Shown here: piece after piece, positions 43,447 to 51,827 of the stretch | Numbering within the stretch: position 1 is the stretch's first letter | Layout of the letters: each line of letters begins with the position of its first letter | DNA from: Porcincola sp945869225 | Lineage (GTDB): Bacteria > Bacillota > Clostridia > Lachnospirales > Lachnospiraceae | DNA length: 64,000 bases | Assembly (NCBI RefSeq): GCF_052118625.1 | Contig: NZ_JBQKGW010000015.1 | Location: 10,084-74,083 of the forward strand | Reading direction: 5' to 3' | Notes under the pieces: generated by a model | Databases searched by the model: none | What the model saw: only the letters and a program-made list of their open reading frames with translations | What the model was told of the DNA's origin: nothing | Position numbers and translations under genes: made by a program

Positions 43447-45051
43447 ATGGGCTATAATCAGCTGTCCTACCTGCTTGGGTTTCTCCCGCTGGTTCTTCTA
43501 TTGTTCTCCATCTGTCCGAAACGATTCAGAAGGTATGTGCTTGCCGGCGCCTCCTGGCTGTACTTCTTTCTTTGCAGCCATTATCTGATTGTTTACCTTC
43601 TCGGAACGACGGTGTGGGTATACTTCATGGGAATCTGGATCGGGAAGCTCGGGGACGGACTTCCGGAGAGTGCGGCTGCCGCATCAAAGAAACCGTACAG
43701 AAAACAGGCCGTGGCGCATCAGGCTGTGATGCTTCTTGCAAACGGTGCTTTGTTTGGCGTCCTTTTCTATCTGAAATATACCGGCTTTTTCGTGCGGCAG
43801 TTGAACAGGCTGGTTGTACACGCAGGCGGAGCCGCGATCATTGCGCCGAGGCTGCTCGTGCCGATCGGCATTTCCTTCTATACGCTGGAGGCAGTGGGAT
43901 ATCTTCTCGAGGTCTACTGGAAAAGGATTCCGGCGGACAGGGATTTCATCCGGATCGCGCTTTTTCTGGGATTCTTTCCTCAGACGATGGAAGGACCGAT
44001 TGCGCGCTACGGGGACACCGCCCTGCAGTTCTCCAGTCCGCTGGAGAAAACGGAAAAACCAGGGGACGGCGTGCCGCGCACGCTGGAGGAAATGACAGCC
44101 TCCGCTATGCGCATCTGCTGGGGAATGTTCAAGAAGCTGGTCGTGGCTGACCGGCTGAATATCATCGTTGCAACTTTGTTCGGAGAGTATGAGAAGCAGA
44201 ATGGCGTGCTGATCATTGTGGCAGCTGTCTGCTATACGATTCAACTTTACATGGAGTTCTCCGGGATGATGGATGTGGTCATCGGCTCCGCCAGACTGTT
44301 CGGTATCCGTCTGCCGGAGAATTTCCGCCAGCCCTTCTTTTCCCAGACTGCATCGGAATTCTGGAGAAGATGGCATATCTCGCTCGGTGCCTGGCTGAAG
44401 GACTATCTGTTCTATCCGGTCGCGGCATCGACAATGGCCAAAAAGCTGGGGAAAAGACTCCGGAAAAAGTCCGAGCGTTATGTGGCGAAGCTGGCCGTTT
44501 CCGCGCTGGCACTGACACCTGTCTGGCTGTTCAACGGTCTGTGGCATGGCGCGGAGTGGAACTACATCTTCTACGGGATCTATTATCTTGTGCTGCTGAT
44601 CCTTGAGCTAGCGCTTGAACCGGTCAGGGCGGGCTTCTACCGCAGGACAGGAATCCATCAGAATGGCCGAGGCGCCACACTGCTGCGGATTCTGAGAACC
44701 TGGGTGATCATCTTCACAGGGGAGATGTTTTTCCGTGCACCGGGACTGCGGGCAGGTCTTTGTATGTTCCGGAGTCTGTTTCACGGGTTCGGAATCAGCC
44801 GCCTCTGGGACGGGACGCTCCTGACATTCGGCCTGGGGATGGCAGACTGGACAGCCATCGCCGGCGGAACAGCTGTTGTTTTTCTCTATGATCTGATGCG
44901 TGAGCGCGGCTTTTCCATCCGGGACTGGGTTTTTGCCAGAAAGCTGCCGGTCCGGTGGGCACTTTACAACGCACTCCTGCTTGCGGTGATCATTTTCGGC
45001 GCATACGGAACCGGCTACCAGGCGGTCGACCTGATTTATGCCGGATTCTGA
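43447..45051 (+). CDS. MBOAT-family O-acyltransferase
   Basis: A 534-residue membrane-bound O-acyltransferase with about ten helices, related to DltB/AlgI. It has QTMEGPIARYGD, the FWRRWHISLGAWLKDYLFYP block, and the catalytic His in NGLWHGAEWNYIFYG. It transfers acyl (often acetyl) groups across the membrane to a surface polymer. The next gene, 13 bases on, encodes an SGNH-like partner, the usual arrangement. Confidence 0.92.
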   Translation: MGYNQLSYLLGFLPLVLLLFSICPKRFRRYVLAGASWLYFFLCSHYLIVYLLGTTVWVYFMGIWIGKLGDGLPESAAAASKKPYRKQAVAHQAVMLLANGALFGVLFYLKYTGFFVRQLNRLVVHAGGAAIIAPRLLVPIGISFYTLEAVGYLLEVYWKRIPADRDFIRIALFLGFFPQTMEGPIARYGDTALQFSSPLEKTEKPGDGVPRTLEEMTASAMRICWGMFKKLVVADRLNIIVATLFGEYEKQNGVLIIVAAVCYTIQLYMEFSGMMDVVIGSARLFGIRLPENFRQPFFSQTASEFWRRWHISLGAWLKDYLFYPVAASTMAKKLGKRLRKKSERYVAKLAVSALALTPVWLFNGLWHGAEWNYIFYGIYYLVLLILELALEPVRAGFYRRTGIHQNGRGATLLRILRTWVIIFTGEMFFRAPGLRAGLCMFRSLFHGFGISRLWDGTLLTFGLGMADWTAIAGGTAVVFLYDLMRERGFSIRDWVFARKLPVRWALYNALLLAVIIFGAYGTGYQAVDLIYAGF

Positions 45052-45064
45052 AGGGAACAGTAAT

Positions 45065-46099
45065 ATGGGAAAAGAGACATCGAAATCGATCCGTTCAGGA
45101 GGACGGACAACGCTGCGGGTGACCGGATTTTTTGTCTGCCTGCTGGTCCTGCTGCTTCTGGCATCGCGGTTTTTTCTGGAGATTACCGGTGCGGAGGCAA
45201 GGCATGGATACCGTTCCCGCAACACGGTCTACTGGGATCTGGAGCAGGAGCAAAGGAATCGCCTGGATCTCCTTGTGCTTGGAAACAGCGAGGCTTTCGC
45301 GTCCTTCTCCCCGATGGAGCTGTGGCTGGGCAGCGGGATTCCGTCTTACCTGGCATCGATTCCGGGGGAGACGATGGTGGAAATGAATTCCATCCTCCAT
45401 GCGGCGCTCAGGCGGCAGCACCCGAAGGCACTGCTCATCGAGACCCATGCGCTTTTTACGGATCTGGAACCCGGAAAGGCAGATGAACTGCTGCTTCAGC
45501 AGGCCGGGCAGAATGCATTTCAGATCTTCCGGCTGCACAACCTATGGAAGGATGCCATTGAAAAGCCGAAGAATAAACGAAGGGTCTGGAAAGGGTTTCG
45601 GATGATGCCTACGATACGGCCGCCGAAGCAGCTCGATGACTACATGAAGCCTGATGACGGGACAGAACCGATTGACCCGCAGAATGTACGGATCCTTAAA
45701 AAGATTCAAAAAATCTGTGAGAGAAGAGGAATGGCGCTGCTTCTGTACAGTGCGCCGTCCCCGAAGAATTACAATATGAAGCGGCACAATACACTCGCAC
45801 TTCTGGCAGAAGAGCTGGGCGTGCCATATACCGACCTGAACCTGATGACCGGGGAGGTCGGAATCGACTGGAAGACGGACAGCCTCGACGGCGGAGATCA
45901 CCTGAATCTGTCAGGGGCGCGGAAGACGACGGCTTATCTTCAGAGGGTGCTTCAGGAGGAAGTACCGGCGCTTTCTGACAGGCGGTCCGATCCGGACTAC
46001 AGCGGGTGGAACAGGCTGGCCGCACGGTATCAGAAGCGGGAAAACCGGGTGCTCGCGAAGATGAGAGAACGGGCTGCGGCGCAGGGACTTACTCCATGA
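45065..46099 (+). CDS. membrane-anchored SGNH/DltD-like protein
   Basis: A 344-residue protein with one N-terminal membrane helix (FFVCLLVLLLLASRFFL) and an extracytoplasmic SGNH-type domain. The nucleophile motif is LVLGNSEAFAS and the catalytic Asp-His pair is in GGDHLNLSG. It pairs with the MBOAT gene as the second enzyme of surface-polymer acylation. Start 45065 follows GGGAACAG. The last four codons overlap the end of the convergent response-regulator gene. Confidence 0.8.
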   Translation: MGKETSKSIRSGGRTTLRVTGFFVCLLVLLLLASRFFLEITGAEARHGYRSRNTVYWDLEQEQRNRLDLLVLGNSEAFASFSPMELWLGSGIPSYLASIPGETMVEMNSILHAALRRQHPKALLIETHALFTDLEPGKADELLLQQAGQNAFQIFRLHNLWKDAIEKPKNKRRVWKGFRMMPTIRPPKQLDDYMKPDDGTEPIDPQNVRILKKIQKICERRGMALLLYSAPSPKNYNMKRHNTLALLAEELGVPYTDLNLMTGEVGIDWKTDSLDGGDHLNLSGARKTTAYLQRVLQEEVPALSDRRSDPDYSGWNRLAARYQKRENRVLAKMRERAAAQGLTP

Positions 46100-46760
46100 C
46101 GTAGCCCACATTCCGGATGGTCTTGATGCGGTCTGCGGAATCTCCGAGCTTCTGACGCAGGGTCTTGATGTGCATGTCGACCGTGCGGGATTCGCCTTCG
46201 AAGTTTGTGTCCCAGACGCGCTGCATGATGACGTCTCTTGTCATGACGATGCCCGGGTTGCTCATCAGAAGCCGGAGCAGCTCAAATTCCTTGTATGTCA
46301 GGTCAACAGGCCTGCCATCGACTGTGACGATGCGGCGGGAGCTGTCAAGGCACACATTCCCCAGCTGCAGGACAGGACGGATCTGGTCGCCCTGGGTCCT
46401 TCGGAGCAGGGCTTTCACGCGCGTGATCAGTTCCATGACGGAGAACGGCTTCTTGATGTAGTCGTCGGCGCCGATGTCGAGTCCCTTGATCATATCGATC
46501 TCGGCTGTCTTTGCCGTCACCATGATGACGGGAACATGAGCTGTCATCTCACTCTGACGAAGCTTCTTCAGAATTTCATTTCCATCCATATCGGGGAGCA
46601 TGATGTCAAGGAGAACCAGATCAGGCATCTTCTCCGAGACAGCCCGGAAGAAATCTTTTCCGTTCGAGAATCCCTGGACGGTATGCCCGGAATTCTTCAG
46701 CGCGATGCTTTCAATTTCCTGAATATCTCTGTCATCCTCAACAATGTAAACCTCAGCCAT
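46089..46760 (-). CDS. OmpR/PhoB-family response regulator
   Basis: A 223-residue two-domain regulator. The receiver has the acidic pair EDD, the phosphoacceptor Asp in LVLLDIMLPDMDG, and Thr and Lys in VTAK and IKKPFS. The C-terminal winged helix has LTYKEFELLRLLMSNPG, RVWDTNFEGESRTVDMHI and TIRNVGYVM. It resembles PhoB/PhoP. No kinase gene is adjacent; the orphan PhoR-like kinase at 30710 is a reasonable partner. Start 46760 follows CAGGAG; a GTG 12 bases upstream is also open. Confidence 0.9.
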   Translation of the reverse strand: MAEVYIVEDDRDIQEIESIALKNSGHTVQGFSNGKDFFRAVSEKMPDLVLLDIMLPDMDGNEILKKLRQSEMTAHVPVIMVTAKTAEIDMIKGLDIGADDYIKKPFSVMELITRVKALLRRTQGDQIRPVLQLGNVCLDSSRRIVTVDGRPVDLTYKEFELLRLLMSNPGIVMTRDVIMQRVWDTNFEGESRTVDMHIKTLRQKLGDSADRIKTIRNVGYVME

Positions 46761-47005
46761 GTCCGATTTCACTCCTGTAAGGTATAAAATGCTGTTTTTT
46801 GTAACAAAATGATGATTACAGTGTCAAAAGTCCGGCACCTAATTCACAGGATACCAGAAGGATGTAAAAAGATCGATAAGCAAATGAAAAATCTGTGTAA
46901 AGCGGACCGGCGCAGGCACAGGGCAGTCGTGACAGCCCTTCGGGTACATGGTAGAATTGTTTCAACATGTCAGATAGAAAAATATTCAAGTGAGGAGGAA
47001 CAGTC

Positions 47006-48139
47006 ATGCTGGATGAGGGAATGGTCAGACAGATGCCGAAGCTGGGATTCGGACTGATGCGTCTGCCGAGGGCAGACGAGGAAAAGGACATCATCGATCT
47101 TGAACAGACAAAGAGAATGGTCGATGCATTCATGAGGGCGGGGCTGAAGTATTTTGACAGTGCCTATGTTTATAACGGAAGCGAGGAAGCGGCGAGAAGG
47201 GCGCTGACAGAACGGTACCCGCGCGACAGCTTCTACATCACCTCGAAGCTGAATGTCAATGCTTCCTATATACATAATGAAGCGGAGGCGAAGGCGGAGT
47301 TTGACGAATCGCTGCGACGCGAGGGGGTTGATTACTTTGATTTCTACCTGCTTCATGCGCTGGGAAGCGGAAATATTCAGAAGTTTGACGACTGGCACCT
47401 GTGGGAGTTTTTAAGGGAGAAGAAGGCGGAGGGGAAGATCCGCCACTATGGTTTCTCCTTTCACGACACACCTGAGGTGCTCGACGAGCTGCTGACGAAG
47501 CATCCGGATGTCGAGTTTGTCCAGCTTCAGATCAACTATGCAGACTGGGAGAATCCGCGTGTGCAGTCCAGAGGCTGCTATGAGACCGCCGTCAGGCATC
47601 ACAAGCCGGTCATCGTGATGGAGCCGGTCAAGGGCGGGACTCTGGCCAGTCCGCCGAAGGCCGCAAGAGAAATGATGAAGGCGGCAGATCCGGAGGCCAG
47701 CTATGCATCGTGGGCGATCCGGTTCGCAGCCAGTCTGCCGGGCGTCATGGTGGTGCTTTCCGGGATGTCCGACGAGAAACAGACAGCAGATAACATATCC
47801 TATATGAAAAACTTCCAGCCGCTCAGCGAAAAAGAACAGGAGGTCATCCGGAGCGTACAGAAGATCCTCGCCGAGATCGATCAGATCCCGTGTACCGCCT
47901 GCCGCTACTGCGTGGCGGGCTGCCCGAAAAAAATCAATATTCCGGGCATATTCAGCGCGATGAACCTGCAGCTGGTCTACGATAACCATGCATCCGCGGT
48001 GAGAAATTATACTTTTTCTACAGGGGAAGGCCATGGAAAGGCATCAGACTGCATCCATTGCGGCCAGTGTGCAAGACAGTGCCCGCAGCACATTCAGATT
48101 CCGGAATGGATGGACAAAATCGCAGCGGTGCTGGAGTAA
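47006..48139 (+). CDS. aldo/keto reductase with C-terminal ferredoxin domain
   Basis: A 377-residue reductase. The N-terminal TIM barrel is of the aldo/keto type (LGFGLMRLP, FDSAYVYNGSEEAARRAL, YITSKLN, DFYLLHAL). The C-terminus carries two Fe-S cysteine sets, CTACRYCVAGCPKK and CIHCGQCARQCPQH, each of the [4Fe-4S] form. This group is common in anaerobes; the physiological electron carrier and substrate are unknown. GAGGAGGAACAG precedes the ATG. It is a single gene. Confidence 0.92.
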   Translation: MLDEGMVRQMPKLGFGLMRLPRADEEKDIIDLEQTKRMVDAFMRAGLKYFDSAYVYNGSEEAARRALTERYPRDSFYITSKLNVNASYIHNEAEAKAEFDESLRREGVDYFDFYLLHALGSGNIQKFDDWHLWEFLREKKAEGKIRHYGFSFHDTPEVLDELLTKHPDVEFVQLQINYADWENPRVQSRGCYETAVRHHKPVIVMEPVKGGTLASPPKAAREMMKAADPEASYASWAIRFAASLPGVMVVLSGMSDEKQTADNISYMKNFQPLSEKEQEVIRSVQKILAEIDQIPCTACRYCVAGCPKKINIPGIFSAMNLQLVYDNHASAVRNYTFSTGEGHGKASDCIHCGQCARQCPQHIQIPEWMDKIAAVLE

Positions 48140-48251
48140 ACGGGACGTCCGCAGCGAAATTCCACAGACACAGCAGGCTCAGGATATGCAGACAGACTGG
48201 CAGGGGCAGCTATCTTGCATTTTAGAAGTACAGGAGTAAGGGAAAGACTGG

Positions 48252-48279
48252 TTGCCACATTTTTATTTTGCTATATAAT
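48252..48279 (+). promoter_or_regulatory. promoter of thrS
   Basis: TTGCCA (48252-48257), 16 bases, then TATAAT (48274-48279). The resulting leader is only about 50 bases and holds no T-box features. Confidence 0.65.
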
Positions 48280-48336
48280 GAAACACTGTAAAGGAAAAAG
48301 GATCCTGGTTGGGTTCAAATTGAAAGGAGTTCTGTT

Positions 48337-50220
48337 ATGGATAAGGAACAGTATCTTGCGGTATACCGCCACTCCCTTGCCCATGTGCTGGCGAAGGCTG
48401 TGATTGAGATCTACGGGAAAGACGTTCAGTATGCGATCGGACCGCAGATCGAGGATGGCGCGTACTATGACTTTGTGCTTCCGGCAGGAAAGTCGATCAC
48501 CGAGGCGGATTTCACAACGATCGAGAACAAGATGCATGAGATCCTGAAGAGAAAGGAAGACTGGACCTGCAGGGAGGTCAGCCGCGCGGAGGCGCTTGAG
48601 CTCTTCAAGAATCAGAAGTTCAAGACCGAGCTGATTGAGGACCTTCCGGAAGACGAAAAGATCACTGTTTACTATACCGGGGATGACTATGTCGACCTGT
48701 GCCGCGGACCGCATGTGTCCAACTCACAGGAGCTTCTGAGTGCAGCGTTCAAGATTCACTCCACCTCCATGGCGTACTGGAGAGGGGACGAGAAGCGTGA
48801 CAAGCTGCAGAGAGTCTACCTGTATGCGTTTCCGTCGAAAGACGAGCTCAAGGCGCACCTCAAGATGATCGAGGAAGCGAAGGAGCGTGATCACCGCAAG
48901 ATCGGCACGCAGCTCGAGCTCTTCATGTTCAACGAGACCGCTCCGGGAATGCCGTACTGGCTGCCGAGAGGGTGGCAGATGTACCAGGCGCTCATGAAGT
49001 ACAGCCGTCAGATCCAGAGAAAGCATGGCTATACCGAGATCGCGGCGCCGCTGATCAACAACAAGCGCCTGTGGCTTGTGAGCGGGCACTGGGCACACTA
49101 TCTGAACAACATGTTCATCGTGCCGGGTGTCGACGGGTACACGAAGGCGGATGTCGATGTCGATGAGCTGGTCGCGGATCTGAAGGATCCGGACGCAGAG
49201 ACCTCCAAGACAAAGATCGAAGCTGGGTCTGTGGTTTACAACCGCGAGAATCCGGACACGATGGCTGCCAAGCCGATGAACTGCCCGAACGCCATGCTCA
49301 CCTACAAGAGAAAGACCCGCTCCTACAAGGAGCTGCCAATTCGCTATGGCGAGTACGATGTTCTTCACCGCAAGGAGAAGTCCGGACAGCTGAACGGCCT
49401 GCTCCGTGTGCAGGAGTTCCGTCAGGACGATTGCCATACCTTCGTCATGGAGTCCCAGATCAAGGATGAGATCGCGGACATCATCTCCATCGCGGACGAG
49501 GTCTACAAGACCTTCGGCGTCAGCTACCGGGCAGAGCTTTCCACAAGACCGGATGATTTCATGGGAGACATCGAGGTCTGGAATCAGGCGGAAGCGGATT
49601 TGCGCGAGATCCTGGATGAGAAGTACGGGAAGGGCGGCTACGAGGTCAATGAAGGGGACGGCGCGTTCTACGGTCCGAAGATTGACCTTCAGATCAAGGA
49701 CGCCATCGGAAGAGAATGGCAGTGCGGTACCATCCAGCTGGACTTCCAGCTTCCGCACAACTTTGGCCTGACCTACACGGCGGAGGATGGCTCCAGTCAG
49801 ATGCCGGTTGTCATCCACAGGGCAATCTACGGTTCGCTTGAGCGTTTCATCGGAATCATCATCGAGAACTTCAAGGGGAACTTCCCGTTCTGGCTGTCCC
49901 CGATGCAGGTCGGTATCGTTCCGATCCGTCCGGAGCACAACGCCTATGCGAAGAAGATTGAGGATCTGCTTGTTGACAGAGGAATCCGTGTGGAGGCCGA
50001 CTACAACGACATCAACATGAAGACCAAGATCAAGACCTTCCACAACTACAGGGATCCGTACATCCTGGTCCTTGGCGACAAGGAAGCGGCGGAGAACACC
50101 GTCTCCATCAACATCAGAGGCAACAAGAAGCTGAATGATGTGCCGGTGGAGAAGTTCCTTGAGCTCTGCGACCGGATGAACAAGACACACTGCCTAGACA
50201 TCATCGATACGCTGGACTGA
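48337..50220 (+). CDS. thrS: threonyl-tRNA synthetase, TGS-less form
   Basis: A 627-residue synthetase that charges tRNA-Thr. The N-terminal TGS domain is absent: the protein starts directly at the editing domain (RHSLAHVLA, with the later LCRGPHVSN that supplies its Cys/His). In the catalytic core the zinc ligands are Cys in MNCPNAM, His in LHRKEKSG and His in VVIHRAIYGSLERF. About 40 residues (VPGVDGYTKADVDVDELVAD onward) are inserted before the first zinc ligand. The anticodon domain is at the C-terminus (RPEHNAYAKKIEDLL). AAAGGAG precedes the ATG, so the start is secure. Confidence 0.93.
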   Translation: MDKEQYLAVYRHSLAHVLAKAVIEIYGKDVQYAIGPQIEDGAYYDFVLPAGKSITEADFTTIENKMHEILKRKEDWTCREVSRAEALELFKNQKFKTELIEDLPEDEKITVYYTGDDYVDLCRGPHVSNSQELLSAAFKIHSTSMAYWRGDEKRDKLQRVYLYAFPSKDELKAHLKMIEEAKERDHRKIGTQLELFMFNETAPGMPYWLPRGWQMYQALMKYSRQIQRKHGYTEIAAPLINNKRLWLVSGHWAHYLNNMFIVPGVDGYTKADVDVDELVADLKDPDAETSKTKIEAGSVVYNRENPDTMAAKPMNCPNAMLTYKRKTRSYKELPIRYGEYDVLHRKEKSGQLNGLLRVQEFRQDDCHTFVMESQIKDEIADIISIADEVYKTFGVSYRAELSTRPDDFMGDIEVWNQAEADLREILDEKYGKGGYEVNEGDGAFYGPKIDLQIKDAIGREWQCGTIQLDFQLPHNFGLTYTAEDGSSQMPVVIHRAIYGSLERFIGIIIENFKGNFPFWLSPMQVGIVPIRPEHNAYAKKIEDLLVDRGIRVEADYNDINMKTKIKTFHNYRDPYILVLGDKEAAENTVSINIRGNKKLNDVPVEKFLELCDRMNKTHCLDIIDTLD

Positions 50221-50225
50221 TAATC

Positions 50226-50267
50226 AAAAGCCATCCGCTGAGGTATAATCAGCGGATGGCTTTTTTT
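50226..50267 (+). terminator. Rho-independent terminator of thrS
   Basis: A perfect 12-bp stem (50230-50241 with 50249-50260) extended by A/T pairs, a seven-base loop and seven T. Confidence 0.92.
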
Positions 50268-50285
50268 ATGCACTTCGCGCACATT

Positions 50286-51269
50286 TTATTCCCGGTCTGC
50301 ATTCCGGATGGCGGCACTCAGTGTATTCAATACTTTTTTCTTGTCGGCGCTCCAGAGCGGCGCAATCAAGAGTGCCTTCGGGCCGTCTCCGGTGAGGCGG
50401 TGGATGACCATTTCTCTGGGAAGAATCTTCAGACAGGAAAGGATGATCCGGCAGTATTCTTCAAGGCTGAGGATGTGGAAGGGCGTTTCCTGATATTCCT
50501 GTGCAAGCTGGGTACCCCGGAGCACATGGAGAAGCTGGAGTTTGATGCCGTCTGTGCGGACGCCGTCCGGACAGGCAGGTGCAGCGAAGTGGTCTCCGAA
50601 GGCTGCCTCTGACACTCCGGCGCTGCGGCAGCGCAGAAACAGATCGCTCACATGCCGGACGGTCCGGAGCATGTCTGCTTCATCCTCACCGGGAAGCCCC
50701 AGAATGACATGGACGATGACGGTCAGGCCGGCTTCTTTCAGCCGGCGGTAGGCGTCGTCAAAGACCTTCAGGGCATATTCCCTGTGGATTCGCTGTGCGG
50801 TCTGATCGCTGGCGGTCTGAAGCCCCAGTTCCACCCAGACGGGCTTGATCCGGTTCAGCTCTCTGAGCATCCGGATCTGATCGTTTCCGAGACAGTCAGG
50901 CCGGGTACCGATGGAGAGAATGCAGATTTCCGGCCGCCGGATGGTTTCCTGATAGAGCGCGCGGAGTCTGTCGACATCGCCGTAGGTGTTGGTGTAGGAC
51001 TGAAAGTATGCAATATACAGCCGTTTTTCTTCCGGGATCGAGGATGGAATTTTCTGGTCCACCCGCCGTTTTGCAAAGCGGATCTGCTCTTCAACAGGCA
51101 GGAGCGGGGAGGCGAATTCTCCGGATCCGCCGTTTGAGCAGAATGTGCAGCCTCCTGTCCCAAGCGTGCCGTCTCTGTTCGGGCAGCTGCAGCCCGACTG
51201 AAGGGACAGTCTGTATATTTTCTGACCATAGGTTTCTTTCAGGACGTCTGAAACACTCCGAACTTCCAA
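50286..51269 (-). CDS. radical SAM protein, TIGR01212/YhcC family
   Basis: A 327-residue radical SAM enzyme of the YhcC type, function unknown. The [4Fe-4S]-SAM cysteines lie in CSCPNRDGTLGTGGCTFCSN, in the long-spaced form characteristic of this family. Other blocks are YFQSYTNTYGDVDRLR, IGTRPDCL, ELGLQTASDQT and HVILGLPGEDEADML. GAGAGAAAG precedes the ATG. It converges on the thrS terminator. Confidence 0.9.
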   Translation of the reverse strand: MEVRSVSDVLKETYGQKIYRLSLQSGCSCPNRDGTLGTGGCTFCSNGGSGEFASPLLPVEEQIRFAKRRVDQKIPSSIPEEKRLYIAYFQSYTNTYGDVDRLRALYQETIRRPEICILSIGTRPDCLGNDQIRMLRELNRIKPVWVELGLQTASDQTAQRIHREYALKVFDDAYRRLKEAGLTVIVHVILGLPGEDEADMLRTVRHVSDLFLRCRSAGVSEAAFGDHFAAPACPDGVRTDGIKLQLLHVLRGTQLAQEYQETPFHILSLEEYCRIILSCLKILPREMVIHRLTGDGPKALLIAPLWSADKKKVLNTLSAAIRNADRE

Positions 51270-51532
51270 TTTCTTTCTCTCCTTTTTCAGACTTTATTTT
51301 TTGAACCTGACGCTCTTATTATGAAAGGATCAGTCTGTCTTTTCAAGGCGCCGGAGCGGCGGGGATATGAACCGCGGGATTGATTCAGAGCCTGTTCAGC
51401 GGTACACTCGTGTCAGACTGCCTGGACCGGCGAACCTTAAGCTGGCGGCGATAAAGGCTGGTGGGAGTGAAAGACGGACCGCTTCAGAGTCCGGAGAAAC
51501 CACAGGAACAGAAACAACGAAGGGGAATGGGC

Positions 51533-51772
51533 ATGCGGTACCAGGTTGAAGATATTTTGGAAGCGGACTTTGGCTGCGAGGAACGGGAGGAAGGAGCCCC
51601 TCTTCTGTGCTGTCTTGTGCTGTCGGCAGACGGGAAACGGATATACCGGAATATTCCGGATGAACTGGCCAGAAAGTGCGCGCTGACAAAAGGAATGGTG
51701 CTGACAGAGGAGGAGCTGCGAGGGCTTGAGACAGGGACAGCGCCGGGAATGAATCAATCAGTCCAGTCCTGA
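51533..51772 (+). CDS. small conserved hypothetical protein
   Basis: A 79-residue acidic protein (MRYQVEDILEADFGCEERE, then a strand LLCCLVLSADGKRIYRNIPDE and a helix with TEEELRGLE). Start 51533 has AAGGGG at eight bases; an ATG two codons earlier and a longer frame from 51461 are possible. I do not recognise a function, though the DFGCEER pattern looks like a small family common in Clostridia. It precedes the GNAT–Tag gene by 56 bases and may be co-transcribed. Confidence 0.5.
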   Translation: MRYQVEDILEADFGCEEREEGAPLLCCLVLSADGKRIYRNIPDELARKCALTKGMVLTEEELRGLETGTAPGMNQSVQS

Positions 51773-51827
51773 CAGGTGTCAGAGCGATAAGACGCGGGCA
51801 GAGAGAAAAATGGAGAGAGCAATCGAT

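Noticed and set aside
48140..48336. T-box leader upstream of thrS (and of leuS, 56471-56660)
   Set aside because: The conserved T-box sequence and the long specifier structure are absent; the thrS leader is only about 50 bases from a clear promoter.
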